This document shows positions 26,504 to 33,715 of a stretch of 64,000 nt of DNA, one piece after another. The DNA lies in assembly GCA_038748065.1 (NCBI GenBank), contig JBCDJG010000013.1, forward strand, positions 30,764 through 94,763, in the 5' to 3' direction. The position numbers and the translations under genes were made by a program. Below the pieces are notes generated by a model. That model was not told where the DNA came from and did no database searches. It saw nothing but the letters and a program-made list of their open reading frames with translations. Each line of letters begins with the position of its first letter. The first letter of the stretch is position 1. The stretch is from JBCDJG01 sp038748065 (GTDB lineage Bacteria; Pseudomonadota; Gammaproteobacteria; Pseudomonadales; Halieaceae).

Positions 26504-27307
26504 ATGGCTAATTTCTACTATCCTCGCACGCCCACCGGTAAAGCAGGGATCCTACCACCTGTTCCCTGGCACTACTCAGGCGAGCTGATCACGCTGGAAT
26601 ACCGAACGGACGTTGACGCTGTGCGCGCGCTGCTACCCGATGATCTTGAACTGGCGGACGATGACCCGGGCGCGGTTGCCGCCATCTGGGCTGACTGGCA
26701 GAGCTGCTCGGATGATTTCAACGAGGTACTCGACCCCGTTCGCGGTCAGTACAAGGAAATGTTCATCGTGGTGCGATGCAAGTACCAGGGCAAGACCTAT
26801 TCACGTTGCGTGTTCATCTGGGTTGATAAGGAATTCGCAGTCATCCGTGGACAGCATCAGGGCTACCCGAAAAAGCTTGGCACGATACAGATGAGCAGGC
26901 CTGTGTACGTCGGAAAGGCAGGGCCCAGGCTGGAGACGGGGGGCGTGTTCGGCGCGACGCTGGCTGCCTTTGATCGACGTCTTGCCGATGCTCGATTCAC
27001 TATACAGGAAGAGGCCACAAGCCCAGGCTTCGTCAATGGGCACCCCATGGTGCATCATCGCTGGTATCCCGCCATTGAAACCAACGGCGATGACAGCCTG
27101 ACAGAGGTGGTCACAATGAGTTCCTTTGACGCGGAACTTGGCCGCTGCTTCAAGGGCGATTTCGATCTGAGCTTTTATGACTCCCCGGTGGAAGAATTGC
27201 TCTCAATCCAGCCCAAAGAACTGATCGCTGGCTACTGGCACGAGGTCGGTGTGTCGTGGAAGGCGGGTACAACCTTGTCACGCCGGTCGATGCCTGACCT
27301 GGGCTAA
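26504..27307 (+). CDS. Acetoacetate decarboxylase-family protein
   Basis: A 267-residue member of the acetoacetate decarboxylase superfamily. The segment AVIRGQHQGYPKKLGTIQMSRPV contains the adjacent-lysine pair expected at the Schiff-base site (GYPKKLG). The N-terminal YYPRTPTGKAGILPPVPWHYSGELITLEYRTD and the VRALLPDDLELADDD segment fit family members that decarboxylate or hydrolyse other beta-keto or oxo acids. The ATG at 26504 was chosen; the open frame upstream runs through the divergent promoter and is not coding-like. The gene is transcribed away from the FAH-family gene and shares copy B of the 19-bp motif with it. A role in the later steps of the same pathway is inferred. Confidence 0.88.
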   Translation: MANFYYPRTPTGKAGILPPVPWHYSGELITLEYRTDVDAVRALLPDDLELADDDPGAVAAIWADWQSCSDDFNEVLDPVRGQYKEMFIVVRCKYQGKTYSRCVFIWVDKEFAVIRGQHQGYPKKLGTIQMSRPVYVGKAGPRLETGGVFGATLAAFDRRLADARFTIQEEATSPGFVNGHPMVHHRWYPAIETNGDDSLTEVVTMSSFDAELGRCFKGDFDLSFYDSPVEELLSIQPKELIAGYWHEVGVSWKAGTTLSRRSMPDLG

Positions 27308-27355
27308 TTCATCACCGGGTAATCACCGCAGGTGGCGCTAGCCAGTCATACACGT

Positions 27356-27377
27356 CATCCCCGTCCACGCGGGGATG
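27356..27377. repeat. REP-like palindrome between convergent genes
   Basis: CATCCCCG and CGGGGATG form a perfect 8-bp stem around TCCACG. The wider sequence (TCATCCCCG...CGGGGATGGA) resembles dispersed palindromes found between genes in many proteobacteria and also, superficially, a single type I-E CRISPR repeat. It sits between two convergent stop codons and may help to end both transcripts. Only one copy was noticed. Confidence 0.45.
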
Positions 27378-27382
27378 GAGCC

Positions 27383-28843
27383 CTAGCGGCAGGACCCCTC
27401 CAGTATTTGCAGCGTTTTCAGATCGGAATGAAACTCCAGGGCGTAGTGCCCGCCCTCGCGTCCCAAACCGCTTGCCCCGATACCGCCGAAGGGCGCCGTC
27501 AGATCGCGTACAAGGAAGGTATTTACCCAGACCGTACCTGCTCTTATCTGGCGACCGACACGCTCTGCACGCTCCGCGTTGCCCGTGTAGACGATACCGG
27601 ACAGCCCATATATCGTTGAGTTCGCCAAAGCCACGCCCTCTTCTTCAGAGCTGAAAGTCTGGAAGGTTAAGACCGGGCCAAAAATCTCACTCTGTACGAC
27701 CTCGGCGTCATTGCTCCTCGGCAAGATGAGCGTTGGCTCATACCACAGACAGCCCTCCCGGTGTATCTGACCGCCGCGAACGATGGTGTCACCGGCCTCC
27801 CGCGCCCGCTGTACAAAGCCATCCACACGCTCCAGATGGACGGGGTGGATCATAGGTGAGATCGTGGTATTCGCCTCGCGGCTGTCACCCAATACATGCT
27901 GATCGGTGTAGGCGTGAAAGCGCTCGAGAAACTCATCCTTCACGCTGTCTTCGACAATGAGACGAGTACCGGCCATACACACCTGCCCACTGTCGTCGAA
28001 CTGCCCCGCCGCTTTCTTCGCCGCCGCATCGATATCCGCGTCTGCAAAAACTAGCAGACAGGACTTCCCGCCCAACTCCGCAGTGAAAGGTACGATATTT
28101 TCGGCCGCCGCAGTGCCAATACGTCTGGCCGTGGGCACGGACCCCGTGAAAGAGATGCGTTTTACGCGAGGGTCGGCAACCAGGGCCGCACCGACCTCGC
28201 TGCCGAGACCCTGCACGATATTGAATACGCCCGGCGGAAAACCCGCTTCATCTATCAGATCAGCCAAGATAGAGGCGGACAGTGGTGACCATTCTGCAGG
28301 CTTGAGGATGACGGTATTACCTGACGCAAGTGCCGGTGAGCACTTCCAGGTCGACAGCATGAACGGCGCATTCCAGGGCGTAATGATCACTGCCGGCCCG
28401 GCCGGCATGCGAATGACGCGATTCGCCGTGCCCTTGGAGGACCAGACACGCTCCTCGTGCTCTATGGCCAGGTCGGCATAGTTGCGGAAATTCTCCGCCC
28501 CACGAGGTACCAGGCGCAAACGGAGACTCTCCTCGAGCATCGCCATGTCCATGCATTCCACGCGGGCAAGTTCTTCCTTGTTTGCGTCTATGAGATCGGC
28601 AAGCCGGTGCATGACCGCGCCCCGCGCCGCCGGGCTCATCGCAGCCCAGGCTGGAAAGGCCTCCGTGGCGGCAGTGACCGCCGCGTCGGCCGTAGCTTCG
28701 TCGCCCCGGGCGATATCGCCAATGTGCAGGTTCCAATCAAGCGGAGAGCGGTTATCAAAGGTCGCCGCAGAGCTTACTCGCTGGCCACCAATGTAGTGGT
28801 CGCCGGATACGCTGACCCCGGCAACCTCGAATCGATCTGTCAT
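27383..28843 (-). CDS. Aldehyde dehydrogenase (HpaE/betaine-aldehyde type)
   Basis: NAD(P)-dependent aldehyde oxidation. Glu256 in TAELGGKS and the nucleophile Cys289 in DSGQVCMAGTR are present, with TPWNAP near residue 155 and FTGSVPTARR as the cofactor loop. The length is 486 residues. It is the last gene of the P450, glutamine-synthetase-like, aldehyde dehydrogenase operon (30 nt after the ligase-like gene). Two roles fit: oxidation of an amino-aldehyde produced by P450 C-N cleavage, or of a semialdehyde from ring cleavage (CHMS dehydrogenase type, HpaE). The sequence alone does not decide. Confidence 0.93.
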   Translation of the reverse strand: MTDRFEVAGVSVSGDHYIGGQRVSSAATFDNRSPLDWNLHIGDIARGDEATADAAVTAATEAFPAWAAMSPAARGAVMHRLADLIDANKEELARVECMDMAMLEESLRLRLVPRGAENFRNYADLAIEHEERVWSSKGTANRVIRMPAGPAVIITPWNAPFMLSTWKCSPALASGNTVILKPAEWSPLSASILADLIDEAGFPPGVFNIVQGLGSEVGAALVADPRVKRISFTGSVPTARRIGTAAAENIVPFTAELGGKSCLLVFADADIDAAAKKAAGQFDDSGQVCMAGTRLIVEDSVKDEFLERFHAYTDQHVLGDSREANTTISPMIHPVHLERVDGFVQRAREAGDTIVRGGQIHREGCLWYEPTLILPRSNDAEVVQSEIFGPVLTFQTFSSEEEGVALANSTIYGLSGIVYTGNAERAERVGRQIRAGTVWVNTFLVRDLTAPFGGIGASGLGREGGHYALEFHSDLKTLQILEGSCR

Positions 28844-28873
28844 TGCGTTTAACCTTTTTCGGTGCTGATGCCG

Positions 28874-30187
28874 TTAAATAAAGGGGGCGTAGTAGTCGAA
28901 GACTTCGGCCTCACTCAGGCCATCCACCTCGTTGATCTCTGCGCGCTTGATAGCGATATAGTTTTCAACCAGTAACCGACCAACGGCGTCGACCAGCTCC
29001 GTGTCCTGCTCCAGCGCATCGAGCGATGCGCCAAGATTCTCAGCGAGACCGCGGGTGGTGCTGACAACTTCGAAACCGTCGGCTTTCTCCGGCGGCGGCA
29101 ACTCATAGCCTTTTGTATAGCCGAGCCGAGCAGCCTGCAGCAGGCCTGTGGCTGCCACGTAAGGGCTTGCTGCACAATCGCCAACCCGGTGCTCGATACG
29201 CGACGCAGAACCCGTTTCGCCGGAGATTCGTACCGCTACGGCACGGTGGTCGAAACCCCAGTTTGCCCAGTAGCCACACATCTGCGCGGGCTTGAGTCGA
29301 TCATAGCTATTCACGGTGGGCGCGACCAAGCCGCCGAGTCCCTCATGATGCTGCAGCAGGCCAGCGATACAGCCGCCGACCAGTTCGGAGAGCGCACCTT
29401 CCTGCGTGCCACCATCCATCGCGTTTTTACCCGCGGCATCACCAAAACTGAGATTCATGTGCAGGCCGCTACCACCGCGATCAGCAATGGGCTTCGGCAT
29501 AAAGCTGAGCAGGTAACCGCGCTTGTAGAGCAGCTCCCTGGCCATCGTGCGGAACAGAAAAATGTCATCGCAGGCCTTCAACGCATCTGCGTACTCCAGG
29601 GTGAGTTCAAACTGTGACGCGTCATACTCAGCGTTGAACGACTCAACGGGCAGACCACATTTGAAGGCCATCTCCCAGATATCGTCAATCAGCCCGGCGG
29701 GATCAGTGAACGGGCCGGTGCCATACACAAAACCGCCCGGCGCGTCGTAGGGCACCCATGCGCCCTTATCATCGCGCTCAAAAATATAGGCTTCACCCTC
29801 AAAACCAATCTTCGGGTTCAATCCGAGCTCCTGCCATTGTGCAATGGCGCGCTTCAGGGCAGAGCGGCCACAGAGGCCTGAGGGTTCCCCCCCGGATTCG
29901 AGCGATGCCAGGGCGATCCGGGTATTGGGCTCCCAGCCAGGGCGCAAGTCCTCAGGGTCAAACATGGCCTCCAGGTCGGGCAGGCCTTCGGACACGCCAG
30001 ACCCCGGTGCATCGATCAGGTCACGCTGGTAGGTCACGGCATAGGCGCCGACGCAAAGTCGCACGACGCCTGATTTGGCGAAGTCGAGGGGCACGTATTT
30101 GCCGCGGGCCAGGTTCAGTTGGTCTGCGAATAACACGCGTACGCGATTAAAGGCTGCGTCGCCAAGGTTCGATGTATCGGCAGGCAT
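28874..30187 (-). CDS. Glutamine synthetase-like gamma-glutamylamide ligase
   Basis: A 437-residue member of the glutamine synthetase family. The beta-grasp N-terminal region has the VDLP-like start (FADQLNLARGKYVPL). The catalytic domain has the EGEAYIFERD metal site, the ATP-binding KPIADRGGSGLHMNLSF and the R-x-E ligands at RIEHRVGDCAASPY. The form is closer to catabolic gamma-glutamyl-amine ligases (PuuA, IpuC and aniline-type) than to GlnA. The position 6 nt after a P450 gene and before an aldehyde dehydrogenase supports a catabolic role, gamma-glutamylating an amine. Housekeeping nitrogen assimilation is unlikely in this context. Confidence 0.9.
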   Translation of the reverse strand: MPADTSNLGDAAFNRVRVLFADQLNLARGKYVPLDFAKSGVVRLCVGAYAVTYQRDLIDAPGSGVSEGLPDLEAMFDPEDLRPGWEPNTRIALASLESGGEPSGLCGRSALKRAIAQWQELGLNPKIGFEGEAYIFERDDKGAWVPYDAPGGFVYGTGPFTDPAGLIDDIWEMAFKCGLPVESFNAEYDASQFELTLEYADALKACDDIFLFRTMARELLYKRGYLLSFMPKPIADRGGSGLHMNLSFGDAAGKNAMDGGTQEGALSELVGGCIAGLLQHHEGLGGLVAPTVNSYDRLKPAQMCGYWANWGFDHRAVAVRISGETGSASRIEHRVGDCAASPYVAATGLLQAARLGYTKGYELPPPEKADGFEVVSTTRGLAENLGASLDALEQDTELVDAVGRLLVENYIAIKRAEINEVDGLSEAEVFDYYAPFI

Positions 30188-30193
30188 CTTCAG

Positions 30194-31471
30194 CTACCTC
30201 GCTGTCATGTGCACAGGGAGACGCTTGATCCCCAGGATAAAATTGGAGCGCAAGTAGTCGTGCTGCGCTGACTGTTCTATGGTCGCGACCCGGCGTGCCA
30301 TCTCTTCCAGCACGACGCGTACCTCCAGCTTCGCCAGGAACATACCGAGGCAAACGTGTGGCCCGCCCTGCCCGAAGGACATGAAACGGTTGGGCTTACG
30401 CTCGACATCGATCGTATAAGGCGAGTCGAACATTTCCTCATCGCGATTCGCAGAGACAAACCAGAGCACAACCTTGTCGCCCTCTTTGATCTGCTTGCCG
30501 CCGTACTCGAAATCCCGGGTTGCAGTTCGCCTGAAGTGCGAGGTCGGCGAGGCCCATCGTATCAGTTCATCAGTGGCGGTTTGCACGTAGGCCTGGTCGG
30601 CCTCACGAAACTTCTCCAGCAAGCCAGCCTGGTTCGCCAGTGCGTGCAGGGACGCTGCAATACTGAAGCGCGTGGTATCGTTGCCAGCAGCTACGGCAAG
30701 ACAGAAAAAGTTCCGGAACTCGTCGTCGCTCATGACCTTGCCCGCCTGCGTGGGTTCGGTGATCAGATTGAGAACGCCCACCTGCTCACCGGAGCGGATG
30801 CGATCGAGCAAACCATTGGCATAGTCGAATAACTCTATCGCCGCGGGTGAGCGAAATGGCAGCAGCCGGTATTCCTCGGTGTCCACCTTATCGACCACGT
30901 GATCGGTGTAATCGGGGTCCGCGTTTGAGATCAGGGCATCACCTTTCTCAACCAGCCAGCCGGTGTCCTCTTCAGGTACGCCGAGAATCTGGCCGAGCAT
31001 TCGCATGGGCAGCTGTCGAGCAATCTCGTAGGTAGCATCCAGATCCCCAAGATCGAGACAGCGATCGATAAGCTCGCCCGTGATGCTGCGGATTCGATCC
31101 TCGAACTGCGCGACATTGTTGCGCGAGAAGGCCTGGTTGAGCAGCATCCGAAAGTAGGTATGGTCAGGCGGGTCTGTTTCCTGGAAGGTCTTGCGCGCCT
31201 CATACTCCTCTTCGCTCTGGTCCTCTATGCGGATACCCCGCGCCGAGCTCAGCGTGGCGGGATCCTTGTTCAGATTGCGAATGTCCTCGTGCCGCGTGAT
31301 CGACCAGAAGCCGCGGCCACCGCTTTCTTGACACCAGGCTATTGGGTCTTCCTTGCGCATCCTGGCGAAAGTAGCGAAGGGCGCGCCCTGGCTGAAGGCA
31401 TCCTGAGAGGACAGGTCTACATAGGGGTCCTCTGACGTGGAAAATGGATATTGCCAGTTACCGGCTTGCAT
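30194..31471 (-). CDS. Cytochrome P450 (CYP124/125-like heme motif)
   Basis: Monooxygenase of 425 residues, soluble. The I-helix oxygen-binding motif is AVAAGNDTTRFS, the K-helix ExxR is DELIRW, and the heme-thiolate loop is FGQGGPHVCLG with the Cys near residue 374. That loop has one residue more than the common FGxGxHxCxG. From memory this longer form occurs in the CYP124/CYP125 group, which oxidises sterol and isoprenoid side chains. It is first in an operon with a glutamine-synthetase-like ligase and an aldehyde dehydrogenase. Its electron donor may be the putidaredoxin-type ferredoxin at 34.9 kb; no reductase gene is visible. The 5' leader holds a (GATTGT)4 repeat and copy C of the 19-bp motif. 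Confidence 0.94.
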   Translation of the reverse strand: MQAGNWQYPFSTSEDPYVDLSSQDAFSQGAPFATFARMRKEDPIAWCQESGGRGFWSITRHEDIRNLNKDPATLSSARGIRIEDQSEEEYEARKTFQETDPPDHTYFRMLLNQAFSRNNVAQFEDRIRSITGELIDRCLDLGDLDATYEIARQLPMRMLGQILGVPEEDTGWLVEKGDALISNADPDYTDHVVDKVDTEEYRLLPFRSPAAIELFDYANGLLDRIRSGEQVGVLNLITEPTQAGKVMSDDEFRNFFCLAVAAGNDTTRFSIAASLHALANQAGLLEKFREADQAYVQTATDELIRWASPTSHFRRTATRDFEYGGKQIKEGDKVVLWFVSANRDEEMFDSPYTIDVERKPNRFMSFGQGGPHVCLGMFLAKLEVRVVLEEMARRVATIEQSAQHDYLRSNFILGIKRLPVHMTAR

Positions 31472-31488
31472 AGTCGTTCCCCAACTCT

Positions 31489-31512
31489 GATTGTGATTGT
31501 GATTGTGATTGT
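31489..31512. repeat. Hexanucleotide tandem repeat (GATTGT)4
   Basis: Four perfect GATTGT units lie 17 nt upstream of the P450 start codon, between it and the motif copy C. Slippage of such a repeat would change the spacing between promoter elements or the leader length. Confidence 0.85.
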
Positions 31513-31541
31513 GCCTACGTTAGGCCAAGCCTTACTACAAG

Positions 31542-31560
31542 TCTTAGCAGATGTGGACAG
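31542..31560 (+). promoter_or_regulatory. 19-bp conserved motif, copy C (15/19)
   Basis: TCTTAGCAGATGTGGACAG matches copies A and B at 15 of 19 positions. The core TTAGCAGATG-GGACA is conserved apart from one C/T change. It sits almost midway between divergent starts, 71 nt from the P450 gene and 75 nt from the dioxygenase gene, in the same orientation as copy B. Confidence 0.5.
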
Positions 31561-31634
31561 ACTGGCAAGGGGCTGTGGGCACTGCCAGCAATTCATGATT
31601 TGATATCATCAGAAGTGAATCAACGGAGGTTCTT

Positions 31635-32516
31635 ATGGGAGAAGTCGTCGGCGCTGCCATCGTTTCCCACGTGCCCACTATCATGTTGCCGGAGGAGACC
31701 CGGCGAGAGTTGAACGAAGGCAACGAGATTAGCCTGGTACCGGGTTTTCATCGCTTGCGCGAGGAAGTGCTGGACGTCCTGAAGCCGGACACCATTATCG
31801 TTTTCGATACGCACTGTGCGACGCTGCTCGAGTTCTTCATACCGTCGCACGAGCGACGCAGCGGCAAATTCACGTCGGAGGAACTTCCTCGCGGCATGTC
31901 GCAGGTACCCTACGATATGAAGGGCAGCCCGGCGCTCGCCGAGTTAATCGCCGAGGGGATCAAAGGACAAGGCGTCAGATCATCGACCATCGATGACCCC
32001 TATCTACCAATACACTACGGCACGGTCAATGTCGCGCACTACCTGAATCGGGGTGAAGAGTGGTTATCGATTGGGGTCTGCATGACGGCTGATGCCGACG
32101 ATTATCTCGCGGTTGGCCGCGGTATCGGCGAAGCCATTGCCCGCTCAGACAAGCGCGTGGTCCTGCTCGCCAGCGGCTCCATGAGCCACACCTTCTATCC
32201 ACTAAAGGAAATCTTCGAGCACGAATCCTCAGACCCGAAGCACATTTTTACGCCGGAAGCCCGCGCGGCCGATATGGAGCGCATAGACTGGTTCCATGAG
32301 GGCAATCACGCGCAGGTCATCGACACCATGGATGAGTACTATGCCCATAAGCCTGAGGGCCGCTTCGGCCACTACCTGATGATGGTTGGAGCGCTTGGCG
32401 AACGCGACTGCAAAGCGCGAGGACGCCTGTTCAGCGATTACGAGAACTCTGTGGGTACCAGCCAGGTGCACATCTGGTTTGACCGGCCCGAGGGTGGGTG
32501 GACTGCGGCAGCTTGA
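31635..32516 (+). CDS. Class III (LigB/HpaD-type) extradiol ring-cleavage dioxygenase
   Basis: Cleaves a catecholic ring next to the diol using non-heme Fe(II). The iron ligands His12 (IVSHVPT) and His60 (VFDTHC) and the catalytic His185 (LLASGSMSHTF) are visible in 293 residues. The blocks DTIIVFDTH, SEELPRGMSQVPYDMKGSPALAELIA, YGTVNVAHYLN and SVGTSQVHIWF align well from memory with homoprotocatechuate 2,3-dioxygenase of the HpcB/HpaD family. A different aromatic substrate is possible, since Trp after DTH in HpcB is Cys61 here. It diverges from the P450 operon and shares motif copy C. Together with HpaG- and HpaE-like genes nearby it suggests a meta-cleavage route. Confidence 0.9.
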   Translation: MGEVVGAAIVSHVPTIMLPEETRRELNEGNEISLVPGFHRLREEVLDVLKPDTIIVFDTHCATLLEFFIPSHERRSGKFTSEELPRGMSQVPYDMKGSPALAELIAEGIKGQGVRSSTIDDPYLPIHYGTVNVAHYLNRGEEWLSIGVCMTADADDYLAVGRGIGEAIARSDKRVVLLASGSMSHTFYPLKEIFEHESSDPKHIFTPEARAADMERIDWFHEGNHAQVIDTMDEYYAHKPEGRFGHYLMMVGALGERDCKARGRLFSDYENSVGTSQVHIWFDRPEGGWTAAA

Positions 32517-32561
32517 GTGCAGGGCCCTGGCAGTAACACCAGGCGGCCCCGCCCAGTGTAG

Positions 32562-33578
32562 CTAGTGTAAAGACACGCTACGACGATATTCGTGGGGCGC
32601 CATGCCGGACCAGCGCTGAAACGCGCGAGAAAATGTTGAGTGCTCAGAATAGCCAAGCTTCAGTGCCATTTCAGCGAGCGATTGCTTTTTACGCTTCCTG
32701 AACTCCAATGCGGCGTACTGCATGCGGCACTCATCCAGCAGCGCCTGGAATGAGAGCTCCTCAGTTGCCAACTTGCGTCGCAGAGTGCGGCTGGATACGC
32801 CCAGCTGCTGCGCGACATAGTCCTGGCACACGCTACCATTGCTCATTTCATCGAATATGGTATCGCGGCAGCGCAGCGTGAAGGGTGTGCCTCGCTGCAC
32901 CTGCGTCAGCTCACGTGTCAGGCGCTGCAAAGCGGAACTATCCCCGCTAGCAGCAATGCTGAGTGGCTTATCCAACAGGGCCGCAGGGAAGCGCAGCATG
33001 TTATCGACACCGCCGTAGGTTACCTGCGTTTGCGTGATGGCCGAATGATCGAAGCACAGCTGACCAGCATCGGCTTCCAATGTGATGCTGCTATGAACCC
33101 AGGCATCCGGCGCTGCCGTCTTGATAAGCAGGGCGATGATCCCCAGGGTAAACATGGCATCTTCGTTGCGCGGCCAGATCGTCGGATCGAGAATACGATA
33201 CTTGAAGGTGGCCCAGTCTTCCTCGATCTCCAAGCGAGCGGAGGTCGAATCCTGTAGCAGCGGGTAGTAAAACGCGAGCCAGTGCAGAGCGGTACCCAGC
33301 GTGCGCGCTCCGAGGATGGCCTTGCCAAAATCCTGGTCGAGATCAAACAGCTTGCAGTGACCGGTATTCCATGAAAGGCCGGCGTCCCTGCGGCTATGAC
33401 CGAATTGCTCTAACAGCTGCACGAACTCCCGCAGGTTCATGTAGTCGCCGTTGTCGCTCATCTTCAGGTCGATCTGACCGATAGGTTCAGCATAGTCGTC
33501 AGGCCTGCTGATGCAGCGGCCCGCGAGGGCAATGTGCCACCAGGTAAGTGCAGTCGTACTAACTCTGGGCTCTGCCAT
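32562..33578 (-). CDS. AraC-family transcriptional regulator
   Basis: A 338-residue regulator with an arabinose-binding-like N-terminal domain and a C-terminal double helix-turn-helix. The sequence QDYVAQQLGVSSRTLRRKLATE is the first HTH, SLAEMALKLGYSEHSTFSRAFQRWSG the second. The ATG at 33578 has GGAGAG a few bases upstream; a GTG four codons earlier is an alternative. It is convergent with the extradiol dioxygenase and divergent from another AraC gene, and is a candidate controller of the regulon marked by the 19-bp motif, although nothing in the sequence ties it directly to that site. Confidence 0.9.
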   Translation of the reverse strand: MAEPRVSTTALTWWHIALAGRCISRPDDYAEPIGQIDLKMSDNGDYMNLREFVQLLEQFGHSRRDAGLSWNTGHCKLFDLDQDFGKAILGARTLGTALHWLAFYYPLLQDSTSARLEIEEDWATFKYRILDPTIWPRNEDAMFTLGIIALLIKTAAPDAWVHSSITLEADAGQLCFDHSAITQTQVTYGGVDNMLRFPAALLDKPLSIAASGDSSALQRLTRELTQVQRGTPFTLRCRDTIFDEMSNGSVCQDYVAQQLGVSSRTLRRKLATEELSFQALLDECRMQYAALEFRKRKKQSLAEMALKLGYSEHSTFSRAFQRWSGMAPHEYRRSVSLH

Positions 33579-33676
33579 AGGACTCTCCACGCGTGTGTTT
33601 TCCTTATGCCCTCCTAGACTACGGACCAGACTGCCACCACTCTTGTCTATTTATCTCTAAATATTGATATATTGTC

Positions 33677-33692
33677 TCAGCGACGTCGCTGA
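33677..33692. promoter_or_regulatory. 16-bp perfect palindrome between divergent AraC genes
   Basis: TCAGCGACGTCGCTGA reads the same on both strands. It is centred about 31 nt upstream of the rightward AraC start, downstream of an AT-rich patch (AAATATTGATATATTG) that could hold the -10 element. An operator for autoregulation is plausible. Confidence 0.5.
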
Positions 33693-33715
33693 AAAGACTC
33701 ACCCAGGACGACACG

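Noticed and set aside
27351..27380. CRISPR array
   Set aside because: Only one repeat-like palindrome is present, with no second copy at a CRISPR-like distance and no spacers or cas genes.
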